This document shows, piece after piece, positions 1 through 4,495 of a DNA stretch of 5,563 nt. Under the pieces are notes generated by a model. It did not search any database, was not told the origin of the DNA, and was given only the letters and a program-made list of their open reading frames with translations. Numbering within the stretch: the first letter of the stretch is position 1; every line of letters begins with the position of its first letter. Source of the DNA: Bacteroidetes bacterium CG23_combo_of_CG06-09_8_20_14_all_32_9 (GTDB taxonomy: Bacteria; Bacteroidota; Bacteroidia; Bacteroidales; GWA2-32-17); NCBI GenBank assembly GCA_002771395.1, contig PCSS01000025.1:1-5563 (forward strand). Reading direction: 5' to 3'. A program made the translations under genes and the position numbers.

Positions 1-82
1 TCCGTTTTTCAACAAGAGTTATCCAACGGGGTTAATGGGTGTTCTTAAATCAAAAGAAACCGACATTACGGACAGACACTAA
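1..82 (+). CDS. C-terminal fragment of an unidentified protein, cut by the left edge
   Basis: Reading from base 2, the plus strand is open for 26 codons and ends in TAA at 80-82. The peptide includes NKSYPTGLMGVLKSKETD and has a plausible coding composition. The frame would converge on the SRPBCC gene, with only 7 bp between the two stop codons, a spacing common in compact genomes. I do not recognise the protein. In related genomes a biotin-protein ligase can lie near this cluster, but this tail does not resemble that family's C-terminus, so I make no assignment. It could also be chance open sequence. Confidence 0.3.
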   Translation, partial: PFFNKSYPTGLMGVLKSKETDITDRH

Positions 83-89
83 ATAGTTA

Positions 90-488
90 TTATTGCATCG
101 CCGAAATTTTGTCAACCAATTCATTAAGAGCTTTTTCAATTTTGCTCTTTACTATAAATTCCATCATTTTAGGTATTTCGGCTTTTAATGTGAGTTTAAG
201 GCGTGTGTCGCCGGGTACGGCTTCTTTAAGCTGAACCCAAAAAAAGAATGGAACAGGAACACTGCTACCGCTTGTATATTTTATAAGTGCAAAAGGGTTT
301 CTATTTACAATTTTTATTTCCATGTTTCCCGCACCTTCAGCGGTAAAACTGCATGTATCTTGAGTTATAGTAACATCTTTTACATACTCTTTTGGTAAAA
401 GTGGTCCTATTTTGCGAAAATCGCTTAAAATGTTATAAATTTCCTCTGCAGGACGTAAAATTTTTCCGATTTTACTTTCAATTATCAT
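90..488 (-). CDS. SRPBCC (START/Bet v1-like fold) family protein
   Basis: This 132-residue protein has the length and layout of the small SRPBCC proteins often found beside pyrE in Bacteroidota. The N-terminal strand and helix region includes PAEEIYNILSDFRKIGPLLP (13-32). A beta-rich middle carries VPVPFFFWVQL at 77-87, followed by a paired-strand stretch (RLKLTLKAEIP, 96-106). The C-terminal amphipathic helix (about 107-130) would close the hydrophobic cavity. There is no signal peptide or membrane segment, so it should be cytosolic. The fold usually binds lipids or other hydrophobic ligands, and the ligand here is unknown. The gene is co-directional with pyrE and starts 206 bp after the pyrE stop, so co-transcription is possible but not certain. 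The ATG at 488 gives the normal family N-terminus, and I see no TAnnTTTG element just upstream. Confidence 0.85.
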   Translation of the reverse strand: MIIESKIGKILRPAEEIYNILSDFRKIGPLLPKEYVKDVTITQDTCSFTAEGAGNMEIKIVNRNPFALIKYTSGSSVPVPFFFWVQLKEAVPGDTRLKLTLKAEIPKMMEFIVKSKIEKALNELVDKISAMQ

Positions 489-602
489 AGTATTAATTTA
501 TAAGCAGTTATCTTAAGAATATGTATTAAATCCTAAACCCCACAAGCCATTCACCCTGTCAGATATATTGCAAAATGGCTCAATTTGCGCATATTATAAG
601 TT

Positions 603-665
603 CCAAATTCAAAATTCCAAGAGGAAATGTATCGCAGGTCTTGGTTCTTGAAACTTGAGATTTGG
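603..665. repeat. Imperfect inverted repeat in the pyrE-SRPBCC spacer
   Basis: Arms at 603-621 and 647-665 are reverse complements at 14 of 19 positions, separated by 25 bases. Both arms are built from short phrases of the TTCCAAATT / AAACTTGA type. The element lies in the 206-bp spacer downstream of pyrE and upstream of the SRPBCC gene. It could fold in the pyrE mRNA and act as a weak terminator or processing site, or be a remnant of a dispersed intergenic repeat. There is no uridine run directly after the stem, so a classical intrinsic terminator is not supported. Confidence 0.4.
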
Positions 666-694
666 GGTTTTTACAGTTAAAATACTGATTTATT

Positions 695-1327
695 CTACTT
701 GTTCCAGTTTCCAGGGTCTATTCGCCATTGTTTTAATGTTTCAACATCATTTTCAGAAATGTATCCGCCTTTAACTGCAGCAGTAATCAAAACATTATAA
801 TTACTAAGAGTAACAAGGCGACAACCGGCTTCTGCAAAATTATTTTCAATTGCAGGAAAAGAGTACGTAAAAATTGCCGCTATCCCGATAACTTTACATT
901 CCGCATCTCGCAATGCCTTAACGGCTTTTAAACTGCTTCCGCCGGTCGAAATAAGATCTTCAATAACTATAACGGTTTGCCCTTTTTCAACTACGCCTTC
1001 AATAAGATTTTCCAAACCGTGTTTTTTGGGTTCGGAGCGTATGTAAACAAATGGTTTATTTAGTTCCTGTGCAACCAAAGCGCCTTGTGCAATAGCACCG
1101 GTAGCTACGCCTGCAATTACATCGGCATCGCCAAATTCTTTTTTAATTACTTCTATAAAACTGTTACGTATGTAATTACGCACTTCGGGATACGACAAAG
1201 TTTTACGGCTATCGCAATAAATCGGCGATTTTAATCCCGAAGCCCATGTAAAAGGATTTGACGGGCTCAATTTTATTGCTTTTATTTGCAATAAGTATTC
1301 AGCTGTTTTTCGATTAATATTTTCCAT
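695..1327 (-). CDS. pyrE: Orotate phosphoribosyltransferase
   Basis: This enzyme converts orotate and PRPP to orotidine 5'-monophosphate, the fifth step of de novo pyrimidine synthesis, as a cytosolic homodimer. Numbering from the chosen start (210 residues), the N-terminal orotate-site segment FTWASGLKSPIYCDSRKTLS is at 26-45. The mobile catalytic loop has the R-x3-K-K-H-G pattern at 97-104. The PRPP-binding signature VIVIEDLISTGGS is at 119-131, with the ED pair intact. Length is normal. The frame also has an ATG five codons upstream (1340-1342), but that start would overlap the NUDIX gene. The ATG at 1327 gives the usual short lead before the KAIKL segment, so I prefer it. The gene is divergent from the NUDIX gene and is followed on the same strand by the SRPBCC gene. 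Confidence 0.97.
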   Translation of the reverse strand: MENINRKTAEYLLQIKAIKLSPSNPFTWASGLKSPIYCDSRKTLSYPEVRNYIRNSFIEVIKKEFGDADVIAGVATGAIAQGALVAQELNKPFVYIRSEPKKHGLENLIEGVVEKGQTVIVIEDLISTGGSSLKAVKALRDAECKVIGIAAIFTYSFPAIENNFAEAGCRLVTLSNYNVLITAAVKGGYISENDVETLKQWRIDPGNWNK

Positions 1328-1330
1328 ATT

Positions 1331-1954
1331 ATGGCTCAACATATTATTTATTATTTAGATAGAATCTTCATTATTACAGATGAACAATTTGGTAACAAAC
1401 TATCCAACGAACAATTAATGTTGCCCGAAGATATATTAAAAATTGCAAATGATTTTGAAACAAATATCAAAAAAAAATATTATTATTTTTATACCCGTGA
1501 TGTAGAAAATGTATGGAAAGAATTTCAGAGAAATTTCAAAATTATTGAAGCTGCCGGTGGAGTAGTTAAAAATGATGAAGGCGATATTCTTGCAATTTTC
1601 AGGTTAGGGAAATGGGATTTACCTAAAGGCAAAATCGAAGATGGTGAAAAACCCGAAGAAGCCGCTCTCCGCGAGATTTCAGAAGAATGCGGAATTAACG
1701 GGCACAAACTTTTACATAAAATTTGCGATACCTACCATACCTATTCTATTAACGGGAAAAAAATTCTGAAGAAAACTTTTTGGTTTAATTTTTCTATTTC
1801 GGGTGTTCCTAAACTTACTCCTCTGACTATAGAAAACATTGAAAAAGCATGTTGGATAAAACCCGATAAATTTAATGAGAAATTAGAAAATTCGTACCCT
1901 TCAATCAGGCAGGTAATGAGGGAATTTGATAATTTATTAAATTCCAATTTTTAA
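1331..1954 (+). CDS. NUDIX hydrolase with an N-terminal extension
   Basis: A complete Nudix box, G-x5-E-x7-R-E-U-x-E-E-x-G-U, is visible at residues 100-122 (GKIEDGEKPEEAALREISEE onward), with the metal-binding glutamates present. The domain begins around residue 72 at AAGGVVKN. KWDLPKGK directly precedes and enters the box. Residues 1-70 form a separate N-terminal region seen in the Bacteroidota version of this protein, beginning YYLDRIFIITDE, which supports the ATG at 1331. Nudix enzymes hydrolyse nucleoside diphosphates linked to another moiety; the substrate here cannot be read from sequence. The total of 207 residues fits this subgroup. The gene is head-to-head with pyrE with 3 bp between start codons. 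The pairing with a pyrimidine gene is, from memory, conserved in the phylum but does not prove a joint function. Confidence 0.95.
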   Translation: MAQHIIYYLDRIFIITDEQFGNKLSNEQLMLPEDILKIANDFETNIKKKYYYFYTRDVENVWKEFQRNFKIIEAAGGVVKNDEGDILAIFRLGKWDLPKGKIEDGEKPEEAALREISEECGINGHKLLHKICDTYHTYSINGKKILKKTFWFNFSISGVPKLTPLTIENIEKACWIKPDKFNEKLENSYPSIRQVMREFDNLLNSNF

Positions 1955-2002
1955 AGGGAATATCTAAAAAACTTTTCCGTCATTAGAAGGCACAATTTAT
2001 TT

Positions 2003-2075
2003 GTGAATATTAATGGTCATACAATAGTCATACAATAGTCATTCAGTAGTATTACAAGCGAATGTTAATATTCAC
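2003..2075. repeat. Perfect 11-bp inverted repeat enclosing tandem units
   Basis: GTGAATATTAA at 2003-2013 is the exact reverse complement of TTAATATTCAC at 2065-2075. The 51 bases between them are mostly made of the 11-bp tandem units listed separately. The element lies in the 241-bp gap between the NUDIX stop and the Uma2-like pseudogene, 48 bp after the stop. The long loop and absent T-run argue against an intrinsic terminator. A protein-binding site, a small mobile-element remnant or a structured RNA are all possible. Confidence 0.7.
2016..2048 (+). repeat. Three 11-bp tandem direct repeats (iteron-like)
   Basis: GTCATACAATA occurs at 2016-2026 and again exactly at 2027-2037. A third unit, GTCATTCAGTA, at 2038-2048 has two changes. 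A fourth, poor unit at 2049-2059 matches 7 of 11 positions. The 11-bp period is close to one helical turn, so identical sites would face the same side of the DNA, as is common for arrayed regulator or replication-initiator sites. No initiator gene is present here, so an origin is not claimed. Confidence 0.7.
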
Positions 2076-2099
2076 CAAAAGTATACCAGTAAAATGAGC

Positions 2100-2131
2100 T
2101 TTTATGTAATGAAGCGTATTTGTGCATAAAA
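2100..2131. repeat. Short inverted repeat just upstream of a promoter
   Basis: TTTTATG at 2100-2106 is the reverse complement of CATAAAA at 2125-2131. The stem extends to 9 bp with one G-T wobble and leaves a 14-base loop. It ends 4 bp before the TTG of the predicted promoter at 2136, so it could be an operator. Stems of this size and AT content also arise by chance. Confidence 0.35.
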
Positions 2132-2135
2132 ATAA

Positions 2136-2166
2136 TTGACTTTTTATCTTTTTATAGTTATATTTG
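2136..2166 (+). promoter_or_regulatory. Bacteroidota-type sigma-ABfr promoter
   Basis: TTG at 2136-2138 serves as the -33 element. A perfect TAnnTTTG -7 element (TATATTTG) lies at 2159-2166, with a 20-bp spacer in the accepted range. It sits 29 bp upstream of the ATG at 2196, the start of the broken Uma2-like gene. A good promoter therefore remains in front of a decayed gene. Confidence 0.7.
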
Positions 2167-2195
2167 AATAAATATGAAGGCATAATATTAAAATT

Positions 2196-2408
2196 ATGGA
2201 AACAATATCTATACAAACCGAATCAGCCAATTTAACTGAAGAACAGTTCTTTATTCTTTGTTCCTAAAATAAAGAATTCCGTTTTGAACGTGATAAACAT
2301 CAAAATATTATTATTATTATGTCACCAAAAGGAGCATTAACAGGAAATTACCATTTAGAAATTGCAGCGGAGTTAAGAAATTGAAATAAACGATATGGAA
2401 AAAGATAA
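2196..2408 (+). pseudogene. Uma2-family (DUF820, PD-(D/E)XK-like) endonuclease remnant
   Basis: Reading from ATG 2196 gives an N-terminus typical of Uma2 proteins: a LTEEQFFILC segment (13-22), then NKEFRFERDKHQNIIIIMSP (25-44) and TGNYHLEIAAELRN (49-62). Two in-frame nonsense codons break it: TAA at 2265-2267 (codon 24) and TGA at 2382-2384 (codon 63). The second replaces what is usually a tryptophan after the LRN helix, a single G-to-A change of TGG. Homology ends near 2402, followed by TAA at 2406-2408, so only about a third of the usual length of roughly 190-230 residues remains. The catalytic core downstream is lost. The family has a restriction-endonuclease-like fold and is abundant in multicopy form, with unclear function. 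This copy cannot be active. Confidence 0.8.
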
Positions 2409-2487
2409 TACCGTGCCGGAAAAAAGCGTAGGGAAATTAAAATTGCTTTAAACAATTAAAATGTAAATTTTGTAACTTTAAAAAAAT

Positions 2488-2642
2488 ATGAAAACACTTG
2501 CAAAATTTCTGAATGATTTATACAAATATTAAAAAATGTATAACAAATACAGTGGAAACGGCAATTAAAAATGAAACAATAAAATGATGAAGTTCGTAAA
2601 ATAAAAAAAATAATCATTGATAACTCAATAGAGTATGACAAA
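2488..2642 (+). repeat. Degenerate repeat R1: remnant of a small KNET-peptide ORF
   Basis: Allowing two frame changes, this stretch encodes a peptide beginning MKTLAKFLNDLYKY and passing through TNTVETAIKNETIK. A separately open frame then gives NDEVRKIKKIIIDNSIEYDK. It aligns with R2 (2998-3160) along most of its length at both DNA and peptide level. The core at 2565-2598 matches 3080-3113 at 31 of 34 positions. Part of it also matches R3 (25 of 29 positions between 2557-2585 and 3623-3651). It starts 80 bp after the Uma2 remnant and ends about 115 bp before the DUF1640-like gene. I do not recognise the peptide family. Confidence 0.6.
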
Positions 2643-2692
2643 GAAGATATAAAATATTCTTGTTTTTCATTTTTTATATTTTGAGAACATGT

Positions 2693-2700
2693 TATATTTG
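2693..2700 (+). promoter_or_regulatory. TAnnTTTG -7 element before the DUF1640-like gene
   Basis: TATATTTG is a perfect match to the Bacteroidota -7 consensus and lies 56 bp upstream of the ATG at 2757. The expected -33 position has only a T-run without TTTG, so the promoter is less convincing than the one at 2136-2166. Confidence 0.45.
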
Positions 2701-2756
2701 ATAAAAATTTTATTGAAAAATCATGAGGATAAATAACAATTTCAAAAATTTTAATT

Positions 2757-2987
2757 ATGGCACACGCAATTACATTTGATACACTGGCTTACTCCAAAAA
2801 ACTTATTGATGCCGGTTTTACGCAACAGCAAGCAGAGGTGCAGGCGGAAGCGCTCTCTGATTTTGTGAATGAACAGATTACCACAAAACGTGATTTAGCA
2901 GAAATGAAATCTGATATTATCAAATAGGTGGCAGCTATGTTGGTGGCACAAGCAGCTATCGTTGCCACATTGGTAAAATTACTTTAA
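2757..2987 (+). pseudogene. DUF1640-like coiled-coil/membrane-anchor protein, broken by TAG
   Basis: The frame from ATG 2757 encodes ITFDTLAYSKKLIDAGFTQQ (5-24), then QAEVQAEALSDFVNEQITTK (25-44) and RDLAEMKSDIIK (45-56). TAG follows at 2925-2927 (codon 57), and then VAAMLVAQAAIVATLVKLL to TAA at 2985-2987. This is the layout of small DUF1640 proteins: an FDT-[AY]-KKL-AGF head, a short coiled coil starting ATKRDL, and a C-terminal hydrophobic helix ending VKLL. The stop lies where such proteins often have tryptophan before the membrane helix, consistent with one G-to-A change of TGG. The coiled coil is also short for the family. Without readthrough the product is a 56-residue soluble peptide lacking its anchor. 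The rest of the frame is intact, so inactivation looks recent. Confidence 0.75.
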
Positions 2988-2997
2988 GAACAGGAAA

Positions 2998-3102
2998 ATG
3001 AAAAGACAAAACAGTAATTTTTTTAAAAAAGATTTGATAAACGACTTAAAAAAAATGACCAATACACCGGAACCAATGATTAAAAATGAAACCATAAAAT
3101 GA
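2998..3102 (+). CDS. Hypothetical 34-residue basic peptide (R2 small ORF)
   Basis: An ATG 10 bp after the DUF1640-like frame opens 34 codons ending in TGA at 3100-3102. The peptide is lysine- and asparagine-rich, beginning MKRQNSNFFKKDLINDLKK and ending TNTPEPMIKNETIK. Its value lies in the partial homologue at 2488-2587, which shares the start MK, a central DL/LK pattern, TNT and IKNETIK when frameshifts are allowed. That points to descent from a real small coding unit. It has no recognised domain, signal peptide or membrane helix. It may be expressed, or may be a fragment of a longer ancestral ORF, since related sequence continues past the stop in another frame to about 3160. Confidence 0.3.
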   Translation: MKRQNSNFFKKDLINDLKKMTNTPEPMIKNETIK

Positions 3103-3160
3103 TAAATTTCGTATAAATAACAAAAGTAGTTATTAATAATTTAAACGAGATAAACAGTAA
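2998..3160 (+). repeat. Degenerate repeat R2 (KNET element)
   Basis: This second copy runs from the 34-codon ORF through the spacer up to 6 bp before the DUF5618 start. Past the ORF stop, the frame read as ITKVVINNLNEINSK matches IKKIIIDNSIEYDKE in R1, so homology continues outside the present ORF. The two copies flank the DUF1640-like pseudogene as direct repeats. Confidence 0.55.
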
Positions 3161-3165
3161 ACCAA

Positions 3166-3633
3166 ATGTCCCCAAAAAAAGCAAAATACAAAAAAACAAT
3201 TTTGACTACGAAGGAAGAAGCGATCAAAGAGGCATACAGGTATCTTGATAATGCAAAGCAAACTCTTGCCAGGAGTCATATTGAAAATGATATATACAGA
3301 GATACCAAGTACGTGAAAGAAGCTGCCGGTACCGCTTACCTTTCTGCGTTAACTGCCATTGATGGTTACCTTATCGGAAAAGGCATTAAAGGCGATAAAT
3401 TGCCGGCTTCTTTTGAAGGATACCGGGCGGCAGTTCATAAAAATATCCCATTGAATGGAAAACTTCACGACTCTTTAACCGTTGTTTACCAAAACCTGCA
3501 CATATTTGCATATTACAGGGGCGGTGTGGGAGTTGAAATGGTTAAAGAAGGGTTCAATAACGCAAAAAAAATATTGAAATGCTGTCAAAATAATATCATA
3601 CAAAATAAAAAAAATCTGCCGCAACGGATATGA
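3166..3633 (+). CDS. DUF5618 family protein
   Basis: This 155-residue, mainly helical, soluble protein has the family pattern. A first helix carries TTKEEAIKEAYRYLDNAKQT (14-33). Then comes Y-R-D-x-KYVKEA-GTAYLSAL-AID (44-66), a linker with YRAAVHK (86-92), and the final block YQNLHIFAYYRGG (108-120) leading into an E-x-x-N-AKKIL helix (to 137). No biochemical function is established for the family. The helical pattern with a lysine/tyrosine-rich helix pair recalls HEPN-like proteins, but the RxxxxH motif of HEPN ribonucleases is not seen, so that is only a shape comparison. Residues beyond about 140 exceed the usual family length, and the last codons lie inside repeat R3, suggesting a tail gained from the repeat. 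A broken paralogue is at 5149-5532. Confidence 0.8.
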   Translation: MSPKKAKYKKTILTTKEEAIKEAYRYLDNAKQTLARSHIENDIYRDTKYVKEAAGTAYLSALTAIDGYLIGKGIKGDKLPASFEGYRAAVHKNIPLNGKLHDSLTVVYQNLHIFAYYRGGVGVEMVKEGFNNAKKILKCCQNNIIQNKKNLPQRI

Positions 3634-3690
3634 AAAATGAAACAATGAAATATAATTTCGTCAAAAGAACTAAAACATTTTTCTTATGAG
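3623..3690 (+). repeat. Degenerate repeat R3 (KNET element)
   Basis: Bases 3623-3651 match R1 bases 2557-2585 at 25 of 29 positions. The similarity continues as TTCGT plus an A-rich stretch, with one base missing relative to R1 and R2. It overlaps the last codons of the DUF5618 gene and the start of the protease gene. Confidence 0.5.
3630..3689 (+). CDS. 19-residue micro-ORF joined to both neighbours by ATGA overlaps
   Basis: The ORF reads MKNETMKYNFVKRTKTFFL and stops. Its ATG (3630-3632) overlaps the DUF5618 stop (3631-3633) as ATGA. Its own stop (3687-3689) overlaps the protease ATG (3686-3688), again as ATGA. This arrangement could let ribosomes pass from one gene to the next by termination-reinitiation, with the micro-ORF as a relay. 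It also carries the KNET signature of repeats R1 and R2. In those copies the corresponding frame stops directly after KNETIK, while here a one-base difference fuses it to the next segment. The peptide is too short for a domain call, and its overlaps could be chance. Confidence 0.35.
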   Translation: MKNETMKYNFVKRTKTFFL

Positions 3691-4075
3691 TATTTTTAAG
3701 GTCAATATTGTTGCCGTTAATTCTAAAGAGGAGAGTCGTTTCAGCAATGCCATAGACGCATTGGTAGATACAGGCTCCGAATTAACATGGCTCCCTGCTG
3801 AAGTTCTTGAGAAAATCGGAGTGGCTCCGGTTCGTACTCGCTCTTTCATTACAGCAACAAAACAAACGGTAATTCGAAAAATAGGATATGCTATTTTACG
3901 CTCAGAAGGTTTTGAAACTATTGATGAAGTCGTATTTGCCGAACCCGGAGATATGACGCTCTTAGGTGTCCGGACCATAGAAGGATTTGGAGTAGCCGTG
4001 GATAATATCGCTCATCGTTTTGTGGTACAATCAACTCTTGCAGTAACTACAAAAAAACATTTTAACAGAATATAA
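3686..4075 (+). CDS. Retropepsin-like (clan AA) aspartic protease family protein
   Basis: This 129-residue single-domain protein has the clan AA hallmarks. The catalytic motif VDTGSELTWLP is at 27-37, with Asp28 in DTG. A flap-like strand region lies about 50-70. The second signature LLG at 92-94 is followed by GFGVAVD (100-106), the hydrophobic-hydrophobic-Gly element that packs behind the active site. One domain gives half an active site, so activity would need a homodimer, as in retroviral proteases. There is no signal peptide or membrane helix, so a cytosolic location is expected. Bacterial proteins of this type are widespread, mostly without known substrates. The start gives the usual short lead before the first strand (IFKVNIVAVN). 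The gene follows DUF5618 and the micro-ORF, and the shared strand and ATGA overlaps suggest one transcript. Confidence 0.85.
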   Translation: MSIFKVNIVAVNSKEESRFSNAIDALVDTGSELTWLPAEVLEKIGVAPVRTRSFITATKQTVIRKIGYAILRSEGFETIDEVVFAEPGDMTLLGVRTIEGFGVAVDNIAHRFVVQSTLAVTTKKHFNRI

Positions 4076-4094
4076 ATTTTAAAAAAATTAGGAA

Positions 4095-4217
4095 ATGATA
4101 AAAACATACAAAACACAGAGTAAAATAAGAATAAAAGCGCTTATTGCCGGTGCTTTGCTTTTGCTTTGTAGCACCGGGAATGGGTTTGCTGCAATGTTAA
4201 TCATTAATTGGAGATGA
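4095..4217 (+). CDS. Small secreted-type peptide or truncated signal-peptide remnant
   Basis: An ATG with AGG just upstream (4090-4092) opens 40 codons. The product has a basic n-region (KTYKTQSKIRIK, 3-14), a hydrophobic core ALIAGALLLL (15-24) and a polar stretch ending NGFAA (29-33), where signal peptidase I could cut. Only seven residues follow before TGA at 4215-4217. It therefore looks like the start of an exported-protein gene whose body has been lost, or a very small exported peptide. The residue before Cys25 is leucine, so a lipoprotein site is unlikely. It lies 19 bp after the protease gene. Confidence 0.4.
   Translation: MIKTYKTQSKIRIKALIAGALLLLCSTGNGFAAMLIINWR
4147..4177. repeat. 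Perfect 8-bp GC-rich hairpin
   Basis: CCGGTGCT at 4147-4154 is the exact reverse complement of AGCACCGG at 4170-4177, with a 15-base loop made of repeated TTTGCTT phrases. It lies inside the small signal-peptide ORF. There is no T-run after it, so it is not a standard terminator. It may be an RNA structure or a by-product of the Ala-Gly-Ala / Ser-Thr-Gly codons. Confidence 0.45.
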
Positions 4218-4243
4218 TGGTTTTTAATAGAAAATAAAAATAA

Positions 4244-4495
4244 ATGAAATTATCAGAGCATGCAAAAAGTAAACTTGAAATATACAATGTACCCGGGTAT
4301 GAAATTATTGAAGCATGCGATAAACCCATTTATGAATTGTACGATGAAAATGAAGAAGCGCGTATTAAAATAATCAAAATTGAAGAGGTGATTTTTGCAG
4401 TTGTATTCAACAAGAAAACACAAACAATAATCACTGTTTACAGAACAGATATCAAAACAATAAATAATAGATTAAAAAATAAAAGATGGATTTAA
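4244..4495 (+). CDS. DUF4258-like small protein (putative toxin-like partner)
   Basis: This 83-residue protein begins KLSEHAKSKLEIYNVPGYEI (2-21), resembling the S-x-HA-x-x-R/K-L head of DUF4258 proteins, with the conserved histidine at position 6. A strand region with RIKIIKIEEVIFAVVFN follows (about 40-56), then TQTIITVYRTD (59-69), the typical closing strand. DUF4258 is related by fold to small RNase-type toxins of the RelE/BrnT sort, but activity is not established for this member. The start is the only suitable ATG at the family N-terminus. Its last 10 bases overlap the next gene, which points to coupled translation. The assignment is from pattern memory and is moderate. Confidence 0.5.
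   Translation: MKLSEHAKSKLEIYNVPGYEIIEACDKPIYELYDENEEARIKIIKIEEVIFAVVFNKKTQTIITVYRTDIKTINNRLKNKRWI

Noticed and set aside
1525..1947. Minus-strand ORFs of 60 and 68 codons inside the NUDIX gene
   Set aside because: They are antisense to a well-supported gene and have no family-like sequence.
2395..2451. 18-codon ORF from ATG 2395 (MEKDNTVPEKSVGKLKLL)
   Set aside because: Too short, no homology to the other repeats that I can see, and no start signal. Probably chance.
2456..2641. Minus-strand 61-codon ORF with many Phe, Ile and Cys residues
   Set aside because: It is the complement of AT-rich repeat R1. Plus-strand homology between R1 and R2 explains the sequence better.
2488..3690. Integron cassette array with attC sites, or a CRISPR array
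   Set aside because: No integrase, no paired core sites with the attC layout, and repeats that are long, diverged and unevenly spaced. They look like coding remnants.
3670..3978. Minus-strand 102-codon ORF opposite the protease
   Set aside because: The plus strand carries the DTG and LLG motifs of a real family. The complement has none.
4149..4175. Lipoprotein lipobox at Cys25 of the small signal-peptide ORF
   Set aside because: Position -1 is leucine instead of Gly, Ala or Ser, so the lipobox rule is not met.
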